Shown: positions 26,767 through 37,580 of the stretch, piece after piece | Layout of the letters: the number at the start of each line of letters is the position of its first letter | How positions within the stretch are numbered: position 1 is the stretch's first letter | Assembly: GCF_018138715.1 (NCBI RefSeq) | Contig: NZ_JAGSHX010000006.1 | Coordinates: 9,796,001 to 9,860,000, forward strand | From: Streptomyces asiaticus | GTDB taxonomy: Bacteria; Actinomycetota; Actinomycetes; Streptomycetales; Streptomycetaceae | DNA: 64,000 bases | Direction: 5' to 3' | Made by a program: the position numbers and the translations under genes | Notes under the pieces: model-generated | What the model saw: only the letters and a program-made list of their open reading frames with translations | What the model was told of the DNA's origin: nothing | The model's database searches: none

Positions 26767-29118
26767 GTGACCCCGACAACAGGGAACGGGATCTCTCGAA
26801 GAGGAGTGATCGGCTCGGCTGCCGTAGCCGGCTCGGCGGTCGCGCTCGGTGCCGGAGGGCCGCTGACCGGTTCCGGTACCGCCTGGGCCGCGCCCCGGGG
26901 GCCCGGCGGGTCGGGAAGCCTGGCCGAACGGCTGGCCAGGGCCGCGGCGCCGCGCTGGCGGCGGATGCCCGGCGACTGGAAGGACGGTCCCTTCCTGGCC
27001 AACGGTCTGCTCGGGGTGAACGTCTACCGGGGCGCCACGGCCAACTCCCTGAAGGTGATGGTCAGCCACAATCAGGTACAGGACCAGCGGCCCCAGTGGG
27101 CCGCCACATACGGCTACTCACGGCTGCCCATAGGGCATTTCGACCTCACGCTGGCAGGCGAGGTGACCGATGTCGACTGGACCCTCGACATCTGGGACGC
27201 CGAGCTGCGCGGCACCGTCACCACCACCCGGGGCAGCGTCCGCTTCTCGATGCTGGTGCACAACGCCCGTACCGCGCTGCTGATCTCCACCCGGCCCAGC
27301 GCGGGGGAGGAGAGCGCGGCCTGGTCGTTCACATGGATGTCCGCCACCTCGCCCCGGACGAAGGGCAAGCCCGCCGACTACACCGGCAACCCCGACCCCC
27401 GCACCGGCTCCACGGGCGCCACCCACTACGTCGAACAGCCGTTGATCGCCGGTGGCGGGTGGACCACCGCCTGGCGGGAACGCCGAGTCGGCACCGGCAG
27501 GCTGCTCGCCGCGCATATCGTCTACCGCCACCCCGACGACCTCTCGAAGACCACCGAACTCGCCGTGGCCGAGGTGGCCCGCACCCTGGCCGAGGACCCG
27601 GACGACCTGGTGCGCGAGCACCGCGGCTGGTGGCACCGCTTCTACGAGCGCAGCCTGCTATCCGTACCCGACAAGCGCCTTCAGCACTTCTACTGGATCC
27701 AGCTCTACAAGGCGGCCTGCGCCACCCGCGCCGACGGGCCCTCGATGTCCGAATGGGGGCCGTGGTACCCGGAGACCGGCGGCAGCTGGACCGCGGTCTG
27801 GTGGAACCTCAACGTCCAGATCGCCACCTGGCTGATCCAGGGCTCCAACCACCTCGAACTCGACTCCGTCACCTCCACCTTCAAGAGTTTCGAGAAGAAC
27901 CTGCCGCTGTCCCTCCCGCCCGAGATCCCGAACGAAGAGATCTACGCCCTGTCCCACCCCTCCGACTGGACGCTGCGCCCCGGCGCCCACACCGTCGGCG
28001 TCCCCGGCACCTCCACCAAGACCGACAACAACGGCAATCTCATCTGGGCCATGCACAATGTCTGGCTCAGCTACCGCCACACCATGGACATCCGCATCGT
28101 GCGCGACGTCCTCTACCCGATCCTGGTCAAGGCGGTGAACTACTACGACCACTTCCTCTACGAGGGCGGCGACGGCAAGCTGCATCTGCCGCTCACCCGG
28201 TCCCCGGAGTACGCGGACGCGGTGGACTGCACCTACGACCTCTCCCTGCTCCGTTGGGGCTGCGCCACCCTCCTCGACTGCCTGCGCATCCTCCGCACCG
28301 ACAACCCGCGCGCCGGGCGCTGGCGGGAGATCCTGCGGCGTCTGGTCGACTACCCGCGCGGCGCGGACGGCGTCCTGATCGGCGCCGGCGTACCACTCGC
28401 CGACTCCCACCGCCACTTCTCCCACATGCTGTGGCTGTACCCGCTGCACGAGCTCACCTGGGACCGGCCGGCCGACCGGGACATCATGCGGACCACGTTC
28501 GACCACTGGACCCAGGACCGCAGCCTCTGGGCCGGGTACAGCTACGCGGCGGCCTCCTCCATGGCGTCGCGGATGGGGCGCCCCGAGGACGCCCTCGACT
28601 TCCTCACCACCTTCACCGGGAACCTCTTCGACGAGTCCTACATGGACTGCTACATGACCGCGAACACCATGTACGCGGAGGACACCAACCTGGGCATCGA
28701 GTCCCCGCTGACCACGGCCCAGTCGATCCTCGACATGGGGATGCAGAGCCATGGCGGCGTCGTGCGGGTCTTCCCCTCCGTCTCACGGCGCTGGCCCGAC
28801 GTCTCGTTCCAGGCCCTGCGCGCCCAGGGCGCGTTCCTCGTCGACGCGGACCGCGCCGACGGCAGGACCAGGTGGGTGCGGGTCCACAGCGAGGCGGGCG
28901 CGCCACTGGTGCTCCAGCACGGCATCGCCGGCGCCATCGACGTACGGGACGAGCACGGCCGGCGGCTGCGGTACCGGGAGACGGGACCCGGCCGTATCGA
29001 GATCCCGCTCGGCCGGGACGAGACGGCCATCGTCGCCCCGCGCGGCAGCCACCCGGAGCTACGGCCGCGCGACGTACCGGCCGTCGGCGACGCGAAGCCG
29101 TGGGGACTGCCGGACTGA
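26767..29118 (+). CDS. Tat-exported glycoside hydrolase, GH95-like
   Basis: 783 residues from GTG 26767, chosen because GGGAGG lies 6 bases upstream and it places the Tat motif properly (NGISRRGVIGSAAVAGSAVALGAGG...AWAAP); ATGs at 26728 and 26752 are weaker. The mature part follows the GH95 plan: N-terminal beta-sandwich (GDWKDGPFLANGLLGVNVYRG), then an (alpha/alpha)6 barrel with WGPWYPETGGSWTAVWWNLNVQ, LIWAMHNVWLSYRHT, DSHRHFSHMLWLYPLHELTW, and a C-terminal sandwich with VVRVFPSVSRRWPDVSFQALRAQGAF. GH95 enzymes cleave alpha-L-fucosides or alpha-L-galactosides by inversion. Specificity cannot be assigned; a secreted glycan scavenger is likely. Confidence 0.82.
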   Translation: MTPTTGNGISRRGVIGSAAVAGSAVALGAGGPLTGSGTAWAAPRGPGGSGSLAERLARAAAPRWRRMPGDWKDGPFLANGLLGVNVYRGATANSLKVMVSHNQVQDQRPQWAATYGYSRLPIGHFDLTLAGEVTDVDWTLDIWDAELRGTVTTTRGSVRFSMLVHNARTALLISTRPSAGEESAAWSFTWMSATSPRTKGKPADYTGNPDPRTGSTGATHYVEQPLIAGGGWTTAWRERRVGTGRLLAAHIVYRHPDDLSKTTELAVAEVARTLAEDPDDLVREHRGWWHRFYERSLLSVPDKRLQHFYWIQLYKAACATRADGPSMSEWGPWYPETGGSWTAVWWNLNVQIATWLIQGSNHLELDSVTSTFKSFEKNLPLSLPPEIPNEEIYALSHPSDWTLRPGAHTVGVPGTSTKTDNNGNLIWAMHNVWLSYRHTMDIRIVRDVLYPILVKAVNYYDHFLYEGGDGKLHLPLTRSPEYADAVDCTYDLSLLRWGCATLLDCLRILRTDNPRAGRWREILRRLVDYPRGADGVLIGAGVPLADSHRHFSHMLWLYPLHELTWDRPADRDIMRTTFDHWTQDRSLWAGYSYAAASSMASRMGRPEDALDFLTTFTGNLFDESYMDCYMTANTMYAEDTNLGIESPLTTAQSILDMGMQSHGGVVRVFPSVSRRWPDVSFQALRAQGAFLVDADRADGRTRWVRVHSEAGAPLVLQHGIAGAIDVRDEHGRRLRYRETGPGRIEIPLGRDETAIVAPRGSHPELRPRDVPAVGDAKPWGLPD

Positions 29119-29159
29119 GCCGGGGTCCGGGGGAGGCCGGGCGCGGGACGGCCTCCCGG

Positions 29160-30228
29160 TCAGGAGAACTCGATGGGGTTGACGCGGTTGATCAGCTCGT
29201 GTCCGTCGAGCAGCCGGGTGGCGTTGGCGGCGAAGAGTTCGGCGATGAGGCGGTCCTCCGCCGCGTCGAGCGCGGCGGTGTGCGGGCTCACCAGCACCCG
29301 CTCGTGGTCCCACAGCGGGCTGTCGGCCGGCAGAGGCTCCGTCTCGAACACGTCCAGCGGCGCGAAGCCGACCCAGCCGGAGTCGAGTGCCCGGGCCAGG
29401 GCGGCCTCGTCGACGTCGCTGCCGCGGCCGACGTTGACGAGGCAGGCCCCGGGCCGCGGGGCGGCGAAGAACCGCTCGCCGAGGAGGTGCTCGGTCGCCT
29501 CGGTGCCGGGGAGCGTGTTCGCGACGGCGTCCATGGTCGGTGCCACCTCGGTGATGCGGTCGGGGTGGATCACGGCGGAGACACCGGGGACGGCGACGTC
29601 TCTCCGGCTCGTGCCGATGACCGTCGCTCCCCAGCGCCTGGAGTGCCCCGGCGACGGCCCGGCCGATCCCGCCGAGGCCGAGGACGAGCACGGTCTGGCG
29701 GCTGACCTGCCCCATCGTCCAGCGGCCGCTCCACTCCCGGTCACGCTGCCGGCGGCTGAGGCGCGGCAGGTCCTTGGCCCCCGCGAGCACGCCGAAGACG
29801 GCGAACTCCGCGAGCGGGCGTCCGTGGACCCCGGCCGAGGTGGTGAAGAGGACACGGTCGAGTTCATCGGGACGCAGCCCGGCGGCCTTGACCTGGCTGT
29901 CCCCGCCCGCGGCCATGGTGTGCACCCAGCGCAGGCCCGGATTGGCCCGGACGGCTCGCGCCAGGGCGGCCGGGTCCACATCGGGGATGCCGTACAGGGC
30001 GTCGGCGGAGTCGATGGCCTCCTCGTAGGCGCGCTGCCGCGCGGGGCCGCGCCGCCAGGCCGGATCCCCCGCGAAGTCGGCGGGCCAGCGCATCGGGGGC
30101 AGCAGTTCGTGGTCGACGACGAGGTCGATCCGCGGCTCCAGCTCCCTGACGCGGGCGCGGTTCTCCTCGGACAGCGGGGCGGCGACCGCGACCCGGAGGC
30201 GGTCTCCCGCCTGGTTGAGGCCGGTCAT
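29160..30228 (-). pseudogene. D-2-hydroxyacid dehydrogenase with a single frameshift
   Basis: The N-terminal half (MTGLNQAGDRLRVAVAAPL to QTVLVLGLGGIGRAVAGALQALG) holds the catalytic-domain start and the NAD-binding GLGGIG motif. Directly after ALQALG the frame shifts in a GGGG run near 29628. The second half continues one frame over (ATVIGTSRRDVAVPGVSAVIHP...LVNVGRGSDVDEAALARAL...PLWDHERVLVSPHTAAL), carrying the catalytic Arg/Glu/His region, and ends at 29160. Removing one G restores a ~355-residue enzyme. Either recent inactivation or a sequence error. Start overlaps the upstream rraA-like stop. Confidence 0.85.
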
Positions 30229-30440
30229 CGGACGCCCGCGTTCCGCAGCGCGTCGACTTCGGCGTCCAGTGCGGCCTCGCGGGCGACGATCTCCCGCACC
30301 GACGTCAGCGCTTCCTGGGCCCGGTGCGGCGGGATGACGATGACGCCGTCGCCGTCGGCCGCGACGATGTCTCCGGAGTTACCACGGCGCCGCCGATGGC
30401 GACCGCCTCATGGGCGCACTGCGCGGAGCCCTGATCGGGT
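30225..30440 (-). pseudogene. RraA-like/HMG aldolase family protein, C-terminal stub
   Basis: SGDIVAADGDGVIVIPPHRAQEALTSVREIVAREAALDAEVDALRNAGVR ending in TGA at 30225 is the C-terminus of the RraA / 4-hydroxy-4-methyl-2-oxoglutarate aldolase family, preceded in a different frame by EAVAIGGAVV. The N-terminal two-thirds are missing. Its TGA overlaps the ATG of the 2-hydroxyacid dehydrogenase (ATGA), so both were once one catabolic operon. Confidence 0.6.
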
Positions 30441-30545
30441 GGTCGGCGGCCCGGCCCGGCACGCCGGAGGAGTCAGGTCTGGTCTCTTCCCCACTGAAGG
30501 GCGACACCGGCTGAAGTACGCTGTCGGCGCACTTCCCGCGCCTGA

Positions 30546-31949
<1,404 letters not shown>

Positions 31950-31998
31950 GTCCGGAGTACTTCCGTGCACGGGGGCCGTGCGGATGCCGTACACAGCG

Positions 31999-32994
31999 TC
32001 AGGGTGTCGGCGTCCGCATGAGGGCCGCGGCACGAGCGGCGATGTCGGCCACGATGCGGCCCGCCGGGACGACGTCGTGGACAAGCCCGGCGGTCTGGCC
32101 CGCGTAGAGGGCGAGAGCCTCCAGGTCGCCCGACATGCCGGGCACGGGCACCATGACCTCGTAACGCGGCCAAGTCCGTCCGTCGGCGCCGCGGGCCACC
32201 ACGGTGCCTTCTCCGGGACGATTCGGCGCGGCGGGACGGTCCGCGGCCTCCCAGGCGCTGAGCGTGGAGTTGCGCAGTGCACGATGCGGTGCGCCTGGCC
32301 GGCCTCCGTCGAAGCACCGGGTGTGCACGGCTTCCTGCGGCGCCGCCCGGATGACGGTTTGGCGGTAGACCTCGTGCGTGGCGGCCTCGCATGCCGTCAG
32401 GAATCGGGTGCCCAGCCATCCCGCCTGGGCCCCGAGAGCCAGTACGGCCGCGAGCCCGCGCCCGTCGGCGATGCCGCCTGCCGCGATGACGGGCACCGGG
32501 TGCACGGTGTCCACGACTGCGGGCACGAGCGCCATCGTGGTGGTCTCCCCGCGCACATGGCCGCCTGCCTCACACCCCTGGGCCACGATCACATCGACAC
32601 CCGCGGCAACAGCGGCTTCGGCCTCGGCGACGGAACCGACGGTGTGGAGGTGAACGGCGCCGGCCGAGTGCACGCGTCCGGCGACAGCCGAGGGATCGCC
32701 CCAGAACGTCGAGATGACCGGCACGCTCTCCGCCAGGCAGGCGTCGAGAAGTTCGTCCACGGGGAAGTCCAGCACCAAGTTCACGGCGAAGGGCCTCGGC
32801 GTCGACCGCCGAACCTCCCGGATCCGGCGCACCGCCTCTTCCGCGGTGACTCACGTCAGAGCAAGGGTGCCGAGGCCGCCGGCGTCCGCCACCGCGGCCA
32901 CCAGGTCCGTCGTGACCGCGGACCCGATGGGCGCCTGCGCCACCGGCACCTCGATCCCCAACTGCCGACACAGAGGTGTGGTCAATGCCGTCAT
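31999..32994 (-). pseudogene. Nitronate monooxygenase (2-nitropropane dioxygenase family) with in-frame TGA
   Basis: From ATG 32994 (after GGAGG) the frame reads TTPLCRQLGIEVPVAQAPIGSAVTTDLVAAVADAGGLGTLALT and then a TGA at 32851-32853, where relatives have a Trp. The same frame resumes at once: VTAEEAVRRIREVRRSTPRPFAVNLVLDFP...VIVAQGCEAGGHVRGE...VIAAGGIADGRGLAAVLALGAQAGWLGTRFL, with the FMN-phosphate loop and the catalytic His in GGHV. A TGG-to-TGA change therefore truncates an otherwise complete 331-residue enzyme after 47 residues. Family members oxidise nitronates such as propionate-3-nitronate. Confidence 0.87.
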
Positions 32995-33189
32995 GCTGCC
33001 CTCCACACCTGGGAGCGGTTCGGTTTCCGAATCACCGGGCGATGTCAATGTTTCGGCACTCCTGCCGTCGGCGTTCCGGACATCTGGGATGCGGGGCAGG
33101 AGCGGACCTGCGGGTCGCGTCCGTGGTTCGCGTCGAGGACCGCTCCCGATAGCCTTCCGCGTCGCCGTCGATCGCCGAGTCCGCGTCGG

Positions 33190-34452
33190 CTACGAGGCCG
33201 ACGGTCCGGTCCAGTCGGCGGCCACATGGCCGATGCGCACCCGCTGCGGGTGGTCGCCGACCGAGACGGACGCGGTCTTCTCGCCCGTCGCGAAGTCGAT
33301 CGCGGTGACCCGGTCGGCACCGCTCTCGGAGACGACGCAGGAGGCGCCGTCGCCGCTCACCGTCGCCCAGTACGGCTTCGAGGTCGGTACCAGGGGGCCT
33401 TCCTGGAGCGATTCCCGGTCGACGACGGTCGCGTAGTCGTCCATCGTCCCGGCCACGCACAGCTTCTTGCCGTCGGGGCTCATCGACAGGCCGTGGTGGC
33501 GGGAGTCGTTGACCCAGGTGGTGCGGTCCTCGCTGGTCTCCGGGTTCTTCGGGAGGGTCTTCGCGCGGGTGATCTTGTCCTTGGCCACGTCGTACTCCAG
33601 GAACCCGTTGAAGAAGGACACCTGGAAGTAGAGCTTGGACTCATCGGGGGTGAAGGCGACGGGCCGGACGGCGTCGGACAGGTCCTTGCGGCCGAAGGCG
33701 TCCAGCCGTTCGCGCATGTCGATGACCTTGACCTGCCGATAGGTGGTCGTGTCGACCACGGTGATGTGCCGGTCGCCCTTCGTCCAGTCCATCGACGGAT
33801 CGTCCAGGGCGGTGTTGACCTCGCCGATCGACATGTTCCACAGATACTTGCCGCCGTCGGTGAAGACGTTCTCATGGGGCTTGTCACCGGCGGAGAACGA
33901 ACCGAGCTGCTTCCCCGTCTCGATGTCGAGGACATGCACCGTGTTCGACGTCGAAGCCGACACCGCGACGCGTTTGCCGTCGGGGGACACGGCCATGTGG
34001 TCCGCGCGGAATCCCGACACGGGGAAGCGCCAGTTGAGTTTGCCCGTCGCGACGTCGATCGAGACCACGTCGGCGAAGCTGGGCCGGGAGACGACGATGT
34101 CGGAGCCGTCCGGGGTCGAGTACATGTCGTCCACGAACTGGTCGTGCCCTTCGCCCGGCCCCAGCCGGATCCCCAGGAAGAAGGCGAGCTTGATGGGGTT
34201 GAGGTAGATCTCGGTGAGCCGCTGGTCCTTGTCCGGTATGACGTTGATCCGACCGATTCTGGCCAAGTCGCCACTGGATTTGATGACGTCGGCGGTGCCG
34301 TCCCAGTTGTTGCCCACGAACATCACCTCCCGCAGACCGGCCGTCTTCGACTGCGCGGAGGCGCTCGCCGCCGTGGAACCGGTCACGGCCAGCGCCACGG
34401 CGGCGGCGAGGGAGAGAACCATTCGGGTGGAGCCACGGTGCTCGGAAGGCAT
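33190..34452 (-). CDS. Secreted YncE-like beta-propeller protein
   Basis: 420 residues starting MPSEHRGSTRMVLSLAAAVALAVTGSTAASASA, a Sec signal peptide. Repeated propeller blades follow with DG or PDG hairpins: DDMYSTPDGSDIVVSRPSF, DHMAVSPDGKRVAVSASTSNTVHVLDIETGKQ, PVAFTPDESKLYFQV, HHGLSMSPDGKKLCVAG, GADRVTAIDFATGEK. This is the seven-blade 40-residue-repeat class. Function unknown; relatives bind DNA or act in extracellular electron or metal processes. GGAG lies 5 bases before ATG 34452. Confidence 0.85.
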   Translation of the reverse strand: MPSEHRGSTRMVLSLAAAVALAVTGSTAASASAQSKTAGLREVMFVGNNWDGTADVIKSSGDLARIGRINVIPDKDQRLTEIYLNPIKLAFFLGIRLGPGEGHDQFVDDMYSTPDGSDIVVSRPSFADVVSIDVATGKLNWRFPVSGFRADHMAVSPDGKRVAVSASTSNTVHVLDIETGKQLGSFSAGDKPHENVFTDGGKYLWNMSIGEVNTALDDPSMDWTKGDRHITVVDTTTYRQVKVIDMRERLDAFGRKDLSDAVRPVAFTPDESKLYFQVSFFNGFLEYDVAKDKITRAKTLPKNPETSEDRTTWVNDSRHHGLSMSPDGKKLCVAGTMDDYATVVDRESLQEGPLVPTSKPYWATVSGDGASCVVSESGADRVTAIDFATGEKTASVSVGDHPQRVRIGHVAADWTGPSAS

Positions 34453-34622
34453 GGCCACTCCATGAGAGGTGGGGGTCTGTCGTCGTCGGGGCGCCGCCTA
34501 CTGGAAAGTAATGAAGGCGGGTACCTCTCACAAGAGCTCTGACGGCAAAAAATGACAAGCTCTCAACTTCGCCGACGCGGGCCCCGCGAGCCCGGGGCGA
34601 TGGAAACGCCGAGGGGGGCGGA

Positions 34623-35522
34623 TTATGGCTTGATGCCGACGCCGACCCACAGGCTGACGTCCGCGTCGCTCGGTGCTGGGCCGTCCTCCCCGGCCGCTCC
34701 GCCGTCCTCCCCGGCCGCTCCGCCGTCCTCCCCGGCCGCTCCGCCGTCCTCCCCGGCCGCTCCGCCGTCCTCGGCGGACGGCCGCCAGCGGTGGCCGACG
34801 ACGATACCCGGCTCGATCAGGTCCAGACCGGTGAAGAAGTCCGCCACGGCGGCCTTGTCGCGGAACCGCACCGGCGTTCCGGCCCGGTGGTAGATGTCGG
34901 TGACCTTCTGCCAGGTCTGGGGATCGAAGTCCGGTGTGCAGTGGCTGAGCGCGAGGGCGCTGCCCGAGGGCAGCGCGCCCATCAGGCGGCGGACGATCCC
35001 GTGCGCGTCCTGGGCGTCGGTGACGAAGTGCATGAGCGCGTTGAGGCTGAGGGCCACGGGCTTGGTCAGGTCCAGCGTCTCGATGAGCCCGGGGGACCGG
35101 AGGATGATGTCAGGTTCGTTGACATCCGCCCTGATGTAGGCGGTGCGACCTTCCGCGGAGCTGTTGAGCAGGGTCTGCGCGTGGACGAGGACGATCGGGT
35201 CGTTGTCCGCGTAGACGATCCGGGCGTCGGGTGCCACGGACTGCGCCACCTCATGCAGATTGGGCTTGGTCGGGATGCCGGTACCGATGTCGAGCCACTG
35301 CCGGATGCCGTGGTCCCGGGCGAGTACGCGCGTGGCGCGGTGCATGAACGCACGGTTCTCCCTGGCGCAGACGAAGATGCCGGGGTACGAGGCCGCGACC
35401 CTGCCGGCTGCCTCCCGGTCTGCCTCGTAGTTGTCCTTCCCGCCGAGGTAGAAGTCGTACATGCGGGCGGAGTGCGCTTGGTCCGTGCGCAGGTTGAAGG
35501 CATTGGGCAGTTCGTGAGTCAT
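34623..35522 (-). CDS. SAM-dependent methyltransferase (DUF574 family)
   Basis: 299 residues. The actinobacterial DUF574 pattern is clear: NLRTDQAHSARMYDFYLGGKDNYEADREAA at the N-terminus, SAM-binding WLDIGTGIPTKPNLHEVAQ, then VYADNDPIVLVHAQTLL, LDLTKPVALSLNALMHFV. Targets of this abundant Streptomyces family are unknown. Odd feature: near the C-terminus the chain carries four tandem EDGGAAG units encoded by a 21-bp minisatellite, between RWRPSAED and the terminal strand VSLWVGVGIKP, so the insert extends a surface loop. Confidence 0.92.
   Translation of the reverse strand: MTHELPNAFNLRTDQAHSARMYDFYLGGKDNYEADREAAGRVAASYPGIFVCARENRAFMHRATRVLARDHGIRQWLDIGTGIPTKPNLHEVAQSVAPDARIVYADNDPIVLVHAQTLLNSSAEGRTAYIRADVNEPDIILRSPGLIETLDLTKPVALSLNALMHFVTDAQDAHGIVRRLMGALPSGSALALSHCTPDFDPQTWQKVTDIYHRAGTPVRFRDKAAVADFFTGLDLIEPGIVVGHRWRPSAEDGGAAGEDGGAAGEDGGAAGEDGGAAGEDGPAPSDADVSLWVGVGIKP
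34681..34772. repeat. 21-bp minisatellite inside the methyltransferase gene
   Basis: Four perfect 21-bp units plus a partial fifth (unit begins CCGTCCTCCCCGG), in frame, coding for EDGGAAG on the minus strand. A multiple of three, so copy-number change would alter loop length without breaking the gene. Confidence 0.95.
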
Positions 35523-35734
35523 ACGGGCTCCGGGGTGGGGGGTGTGTGCCCTTGACCGCCAAGCGGCCCGGTCAGGTTAGGCGCTTCCCGGAGGCATATG
35601 CGCGAGAGTCGGCCAACCGCGGGCAGGATCAGCTCGGTTGTGGCCTCGGGGACGCCGCGGCCGGTCGTGAGGTGACGCCCTGTCGGCCGCCCCGCCTGAG
35701 AAGATCGACAGAATTTCCGCGATGTTCCCCGAGC

Positions 35735-35857
35735 CAGCTCATCGGCGACAACGCGTTCATGCGCGGCGAGACCTGGGTGGGCGACCGCCGCATCGCCACC
35801 CTCGGCTCGGTCCTCGCCGTCGTACGCGAAGGGCTCGCCGCCGCCACCGGCTCATGA
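35735..35857 (+). pseudogene. Unidentified C-terminal gene remnant
   Basis: SQLIGDNAFMRGETWVGDRRIATLGSVLAVVREGLAAATGS followed by TGA has coding character, but the family was not recognised and no start fits. Its stop overlaps an ATG (ATGA) that opens into the ketosynthase remnant, implying an old operon. The 200 bases before it (35523-35734) hold the methyltransferase promoter region and nothing else recognisable. Confidence 0.35.
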
Positions 35858-36260
35858 CCCTCCGCACGCTCCCCCCAGGCTTTTGCCAGCCGCCCCCGTC
35901 CCGTCCCCGCCAGATCCGGGCGAGGATCTCGATCGCCCGCAGCGAGTCCGCCTCGTGGGGAACGTACGCCGCCACACCCGGCCGGACGACATCGCCGACG
36001 ACCTCGCGCCGCCCGCCGCGCTCCGGCTCACCGCTCCCGGGGCCCCGGGAGCCGGTGGCGGCATCGACCTCACCCCGCATCTGGGGGAGGTCTGCGGAGC
36101 GCTCGGCGTGGTCCAACTGGCCGTGGCAGCGGCCTGGTTGGGCTCCCGACAGCGGTCCGGGCCGGGCGGGGCGCTGATCACCTGCGGCGACGGCGAGGAC
36201 GGCTACGCCTCGGTGCGGCTCGACCCGTCGGACGTCCCCGCCCTCGCGGGAGGAGGCTGA
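35858..36260 (+). pseudogene. Ketosynthase-like (thiolase fold) protein remnant
   Basis: From about 35883, a ~125-codon frame reads RRHTRPDDIADDLAPPAALRLTAPG and ends GALGVVQLAVAAAWLGSRQRSGPGGALITCGDGEDGYASVRL, which matches the C-terminal end of 3-oxoacyl synthase-like proteins (the hydrophobic helix and the final G.GGYA strand). The catalytic Cys and both His regions are absent, so most of the gene has been lost. Stop TGA at 36258 is one base from the ATG of the alpha/beta hydrolase, an operonic arrangement. Confidence 0.5.
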
Positions 36261-36261
36261 C

Positions 36262-36960
36262 ATGGCGCAGCCGAACGGGGCGCGCCCGGGGCCCTCGCCC
36301 GACTGGTGGACAGCGGTGGCCGAGGTCCGTGGGGCGCGGGAGCGGCTGGCCGTGCTGGGGACGCCGTCCCCGGCACCGCACCCCGGCACTCTCGTGGTGG
36401 CCCTGGTGCACGGTCTCGAAGGCGGCTGGGCCGGATGGCGGCCGCTGGCCGGAGAGCTGGCGGGCCGCTGCCGGACCTACGTCCTCGACCTGCCGTGGCG
36501 CGCCGGCAACCGCTACCGCTGGCGGCACCACGGCACCCCCGCGCACTGGCTGCGCGAGGCGCTCGCCCTGGTGCCCGAGCCCGTCGACATCCTGATCGGC
36601 CACTCCTTCGGCGCCAATGCCGTCCTGGAACACCTGGCCGACCGGGACGGCGCGGCCCAGCCGCGCGCCGCGGTGCTCCTCGCCCCGTTCTTCCGCCCCG
36701 ACACCCTCCGGGTGGACTGGCCCCTGCACGACGCGGCGCTGGCCGGGTTCCGGCAGATCATCGCCGACGGCGTACGCGTCGGACTGGGCAGCCGGGCCGG
36801 GGACCTGGACCCCGAGGTGCTCGCCGCCATGGCCGACGCCACGGTGGAGCGGATCGGCCCGGTCGGATTCCTCAGCCTGTTCCTCCAGCTCACCGGACGA
36901 CCTCACCGCCCTCCCGGCGACCACCCCCTCGCCACGACCCTTCTCACCACAAAGGAATGA
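36262..36960 (+). CDS. Alpha/beta hydrolase
   Basis: 232 residues. Oxyanion motif VHGLEGGWAGW, strand TYVLDLPWRAGNRYRW and the nucleophile elbow LIGHSFGANAVLEHL (GHSFG). An obvious acid/His pair at the C-terminus is not seen: the chain ends LQLTGRPHRPPGDHPLATTLLTTKE, with candidate His in GDHPLA. GGAGGAGG precedes ATG 36262. Follows the ketosynthase remnant by one base and overlaps the hotdog gene by ATGA, so a three-gene operon, perhaps a small polyketide or fatty-acyl pathway. Substrate unknown. Confidence 0.75.
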   Translation: MAQPNGARPGPSPDWWTAVAEVRGARERLAVLGTPSPAPHPGTLVVALVHGLEGGWAGWRPLAGELAGRCRTYVLDLPWRAGNRYRWRHHGTPAHWLREALALVPEPVDILIGHSFGANAVLEHLADRDGAAQPRAAVLLAPFFRPDTLRVDWPLHDAALAGFRQIIADGVRVGLGSRAGDLDPEVLAAMADATVERIGPVGFLSLFLQLTGRPHRPPGDHPLATTLLTTKE

Positions 36961-37580
36961 CCATGACGGAGCTGCTGGACGGCACCCTCACCACCCCCGT
37001 GGACAGGCCCCGCTACGAGGGCGCCAACATCCGCACCTGGATCGGCTTCAAGCACTTCATGTATCTGACGGAGGAGGCGATCCTCCAGTACTTCCGCGAG
37101 CGCGGGGTGGGCGCGGAGACGCTCTACCACACCCACACCCACACCCACACCCACACCCACACCCACACCCCCGGCCTCGGCCACACCCCCGGCCTCGGCC
37201 TGGAGATCGTCGACCACTCGGTCAGCCTGCCCGCCACGCCCGGCATCGACGACGAGGTGACCGCCATCGTGGAGCCGGGCAAGCCCAAGCCCGGCCACGG
37301 CGCCCCGTTCAAGGTCCGGCTGGAGGCTGTCGTCCGCGGCGAAGGAGCACTTCAGTGCGCCGGTGCAGGACGAGCACCGGGATCCGTTGGAGTTCTGGGT
37401 GCCGTCCGGGAGTTCCCCGAATCCTCGCTCCTGGCCGAGAAGTCATCGGCGTCGAAGGAAGGAGAGGAGGTGGACCGTGCCCGAGAGACGGAGGGATGGG
37501 CGGCGAGCCGCCGCTGTCACAGGTGTGGTCTAGCGTGCGGAACATGGACCTGGAGCTTGCGGGACGACGGGCGATGGTGA
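36957..37580 (+). pseudogene. Hotdog-fold thioesterase-like protein, His-Thr repeat and probable frameshift
   Basis: Begins MTMTELLDGTLTTPVDRPRYEGANIRTWIGFKHFMYLTEEAILQYFRERG, then GLGLEIVDHSVSLPATPGIDDEVTAIVEPGKP and APFKVRLEA. This looks like a hotdog (4HBT-like) acyl-thioester domain. Between Y and PGLG there is a (His-Thr)7 run from a CACACC microsatellite, followed by a duplicated HTPGLG. After KVRLEAVVRGE the frame drifts near 37335; the other frame gives AKEHFSAPVQDEHRDPLEFWVPSG, a better continuation. The open frame finally stops at 37580 inside the next gene. Likely inactive. Confidence 0.55.
37128..37169. repeat. CACACC hexanucleotide repeat, 7 copies, coding (His-Thr)7
   Basis: Seven perfect CACACC units in frame, directly followed by a 15-18-base imperfect duplication (CCCGGCCTCGGCCACACC) coding PGLGHT. 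A slippage-prone tract. Confidence 0.95.
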
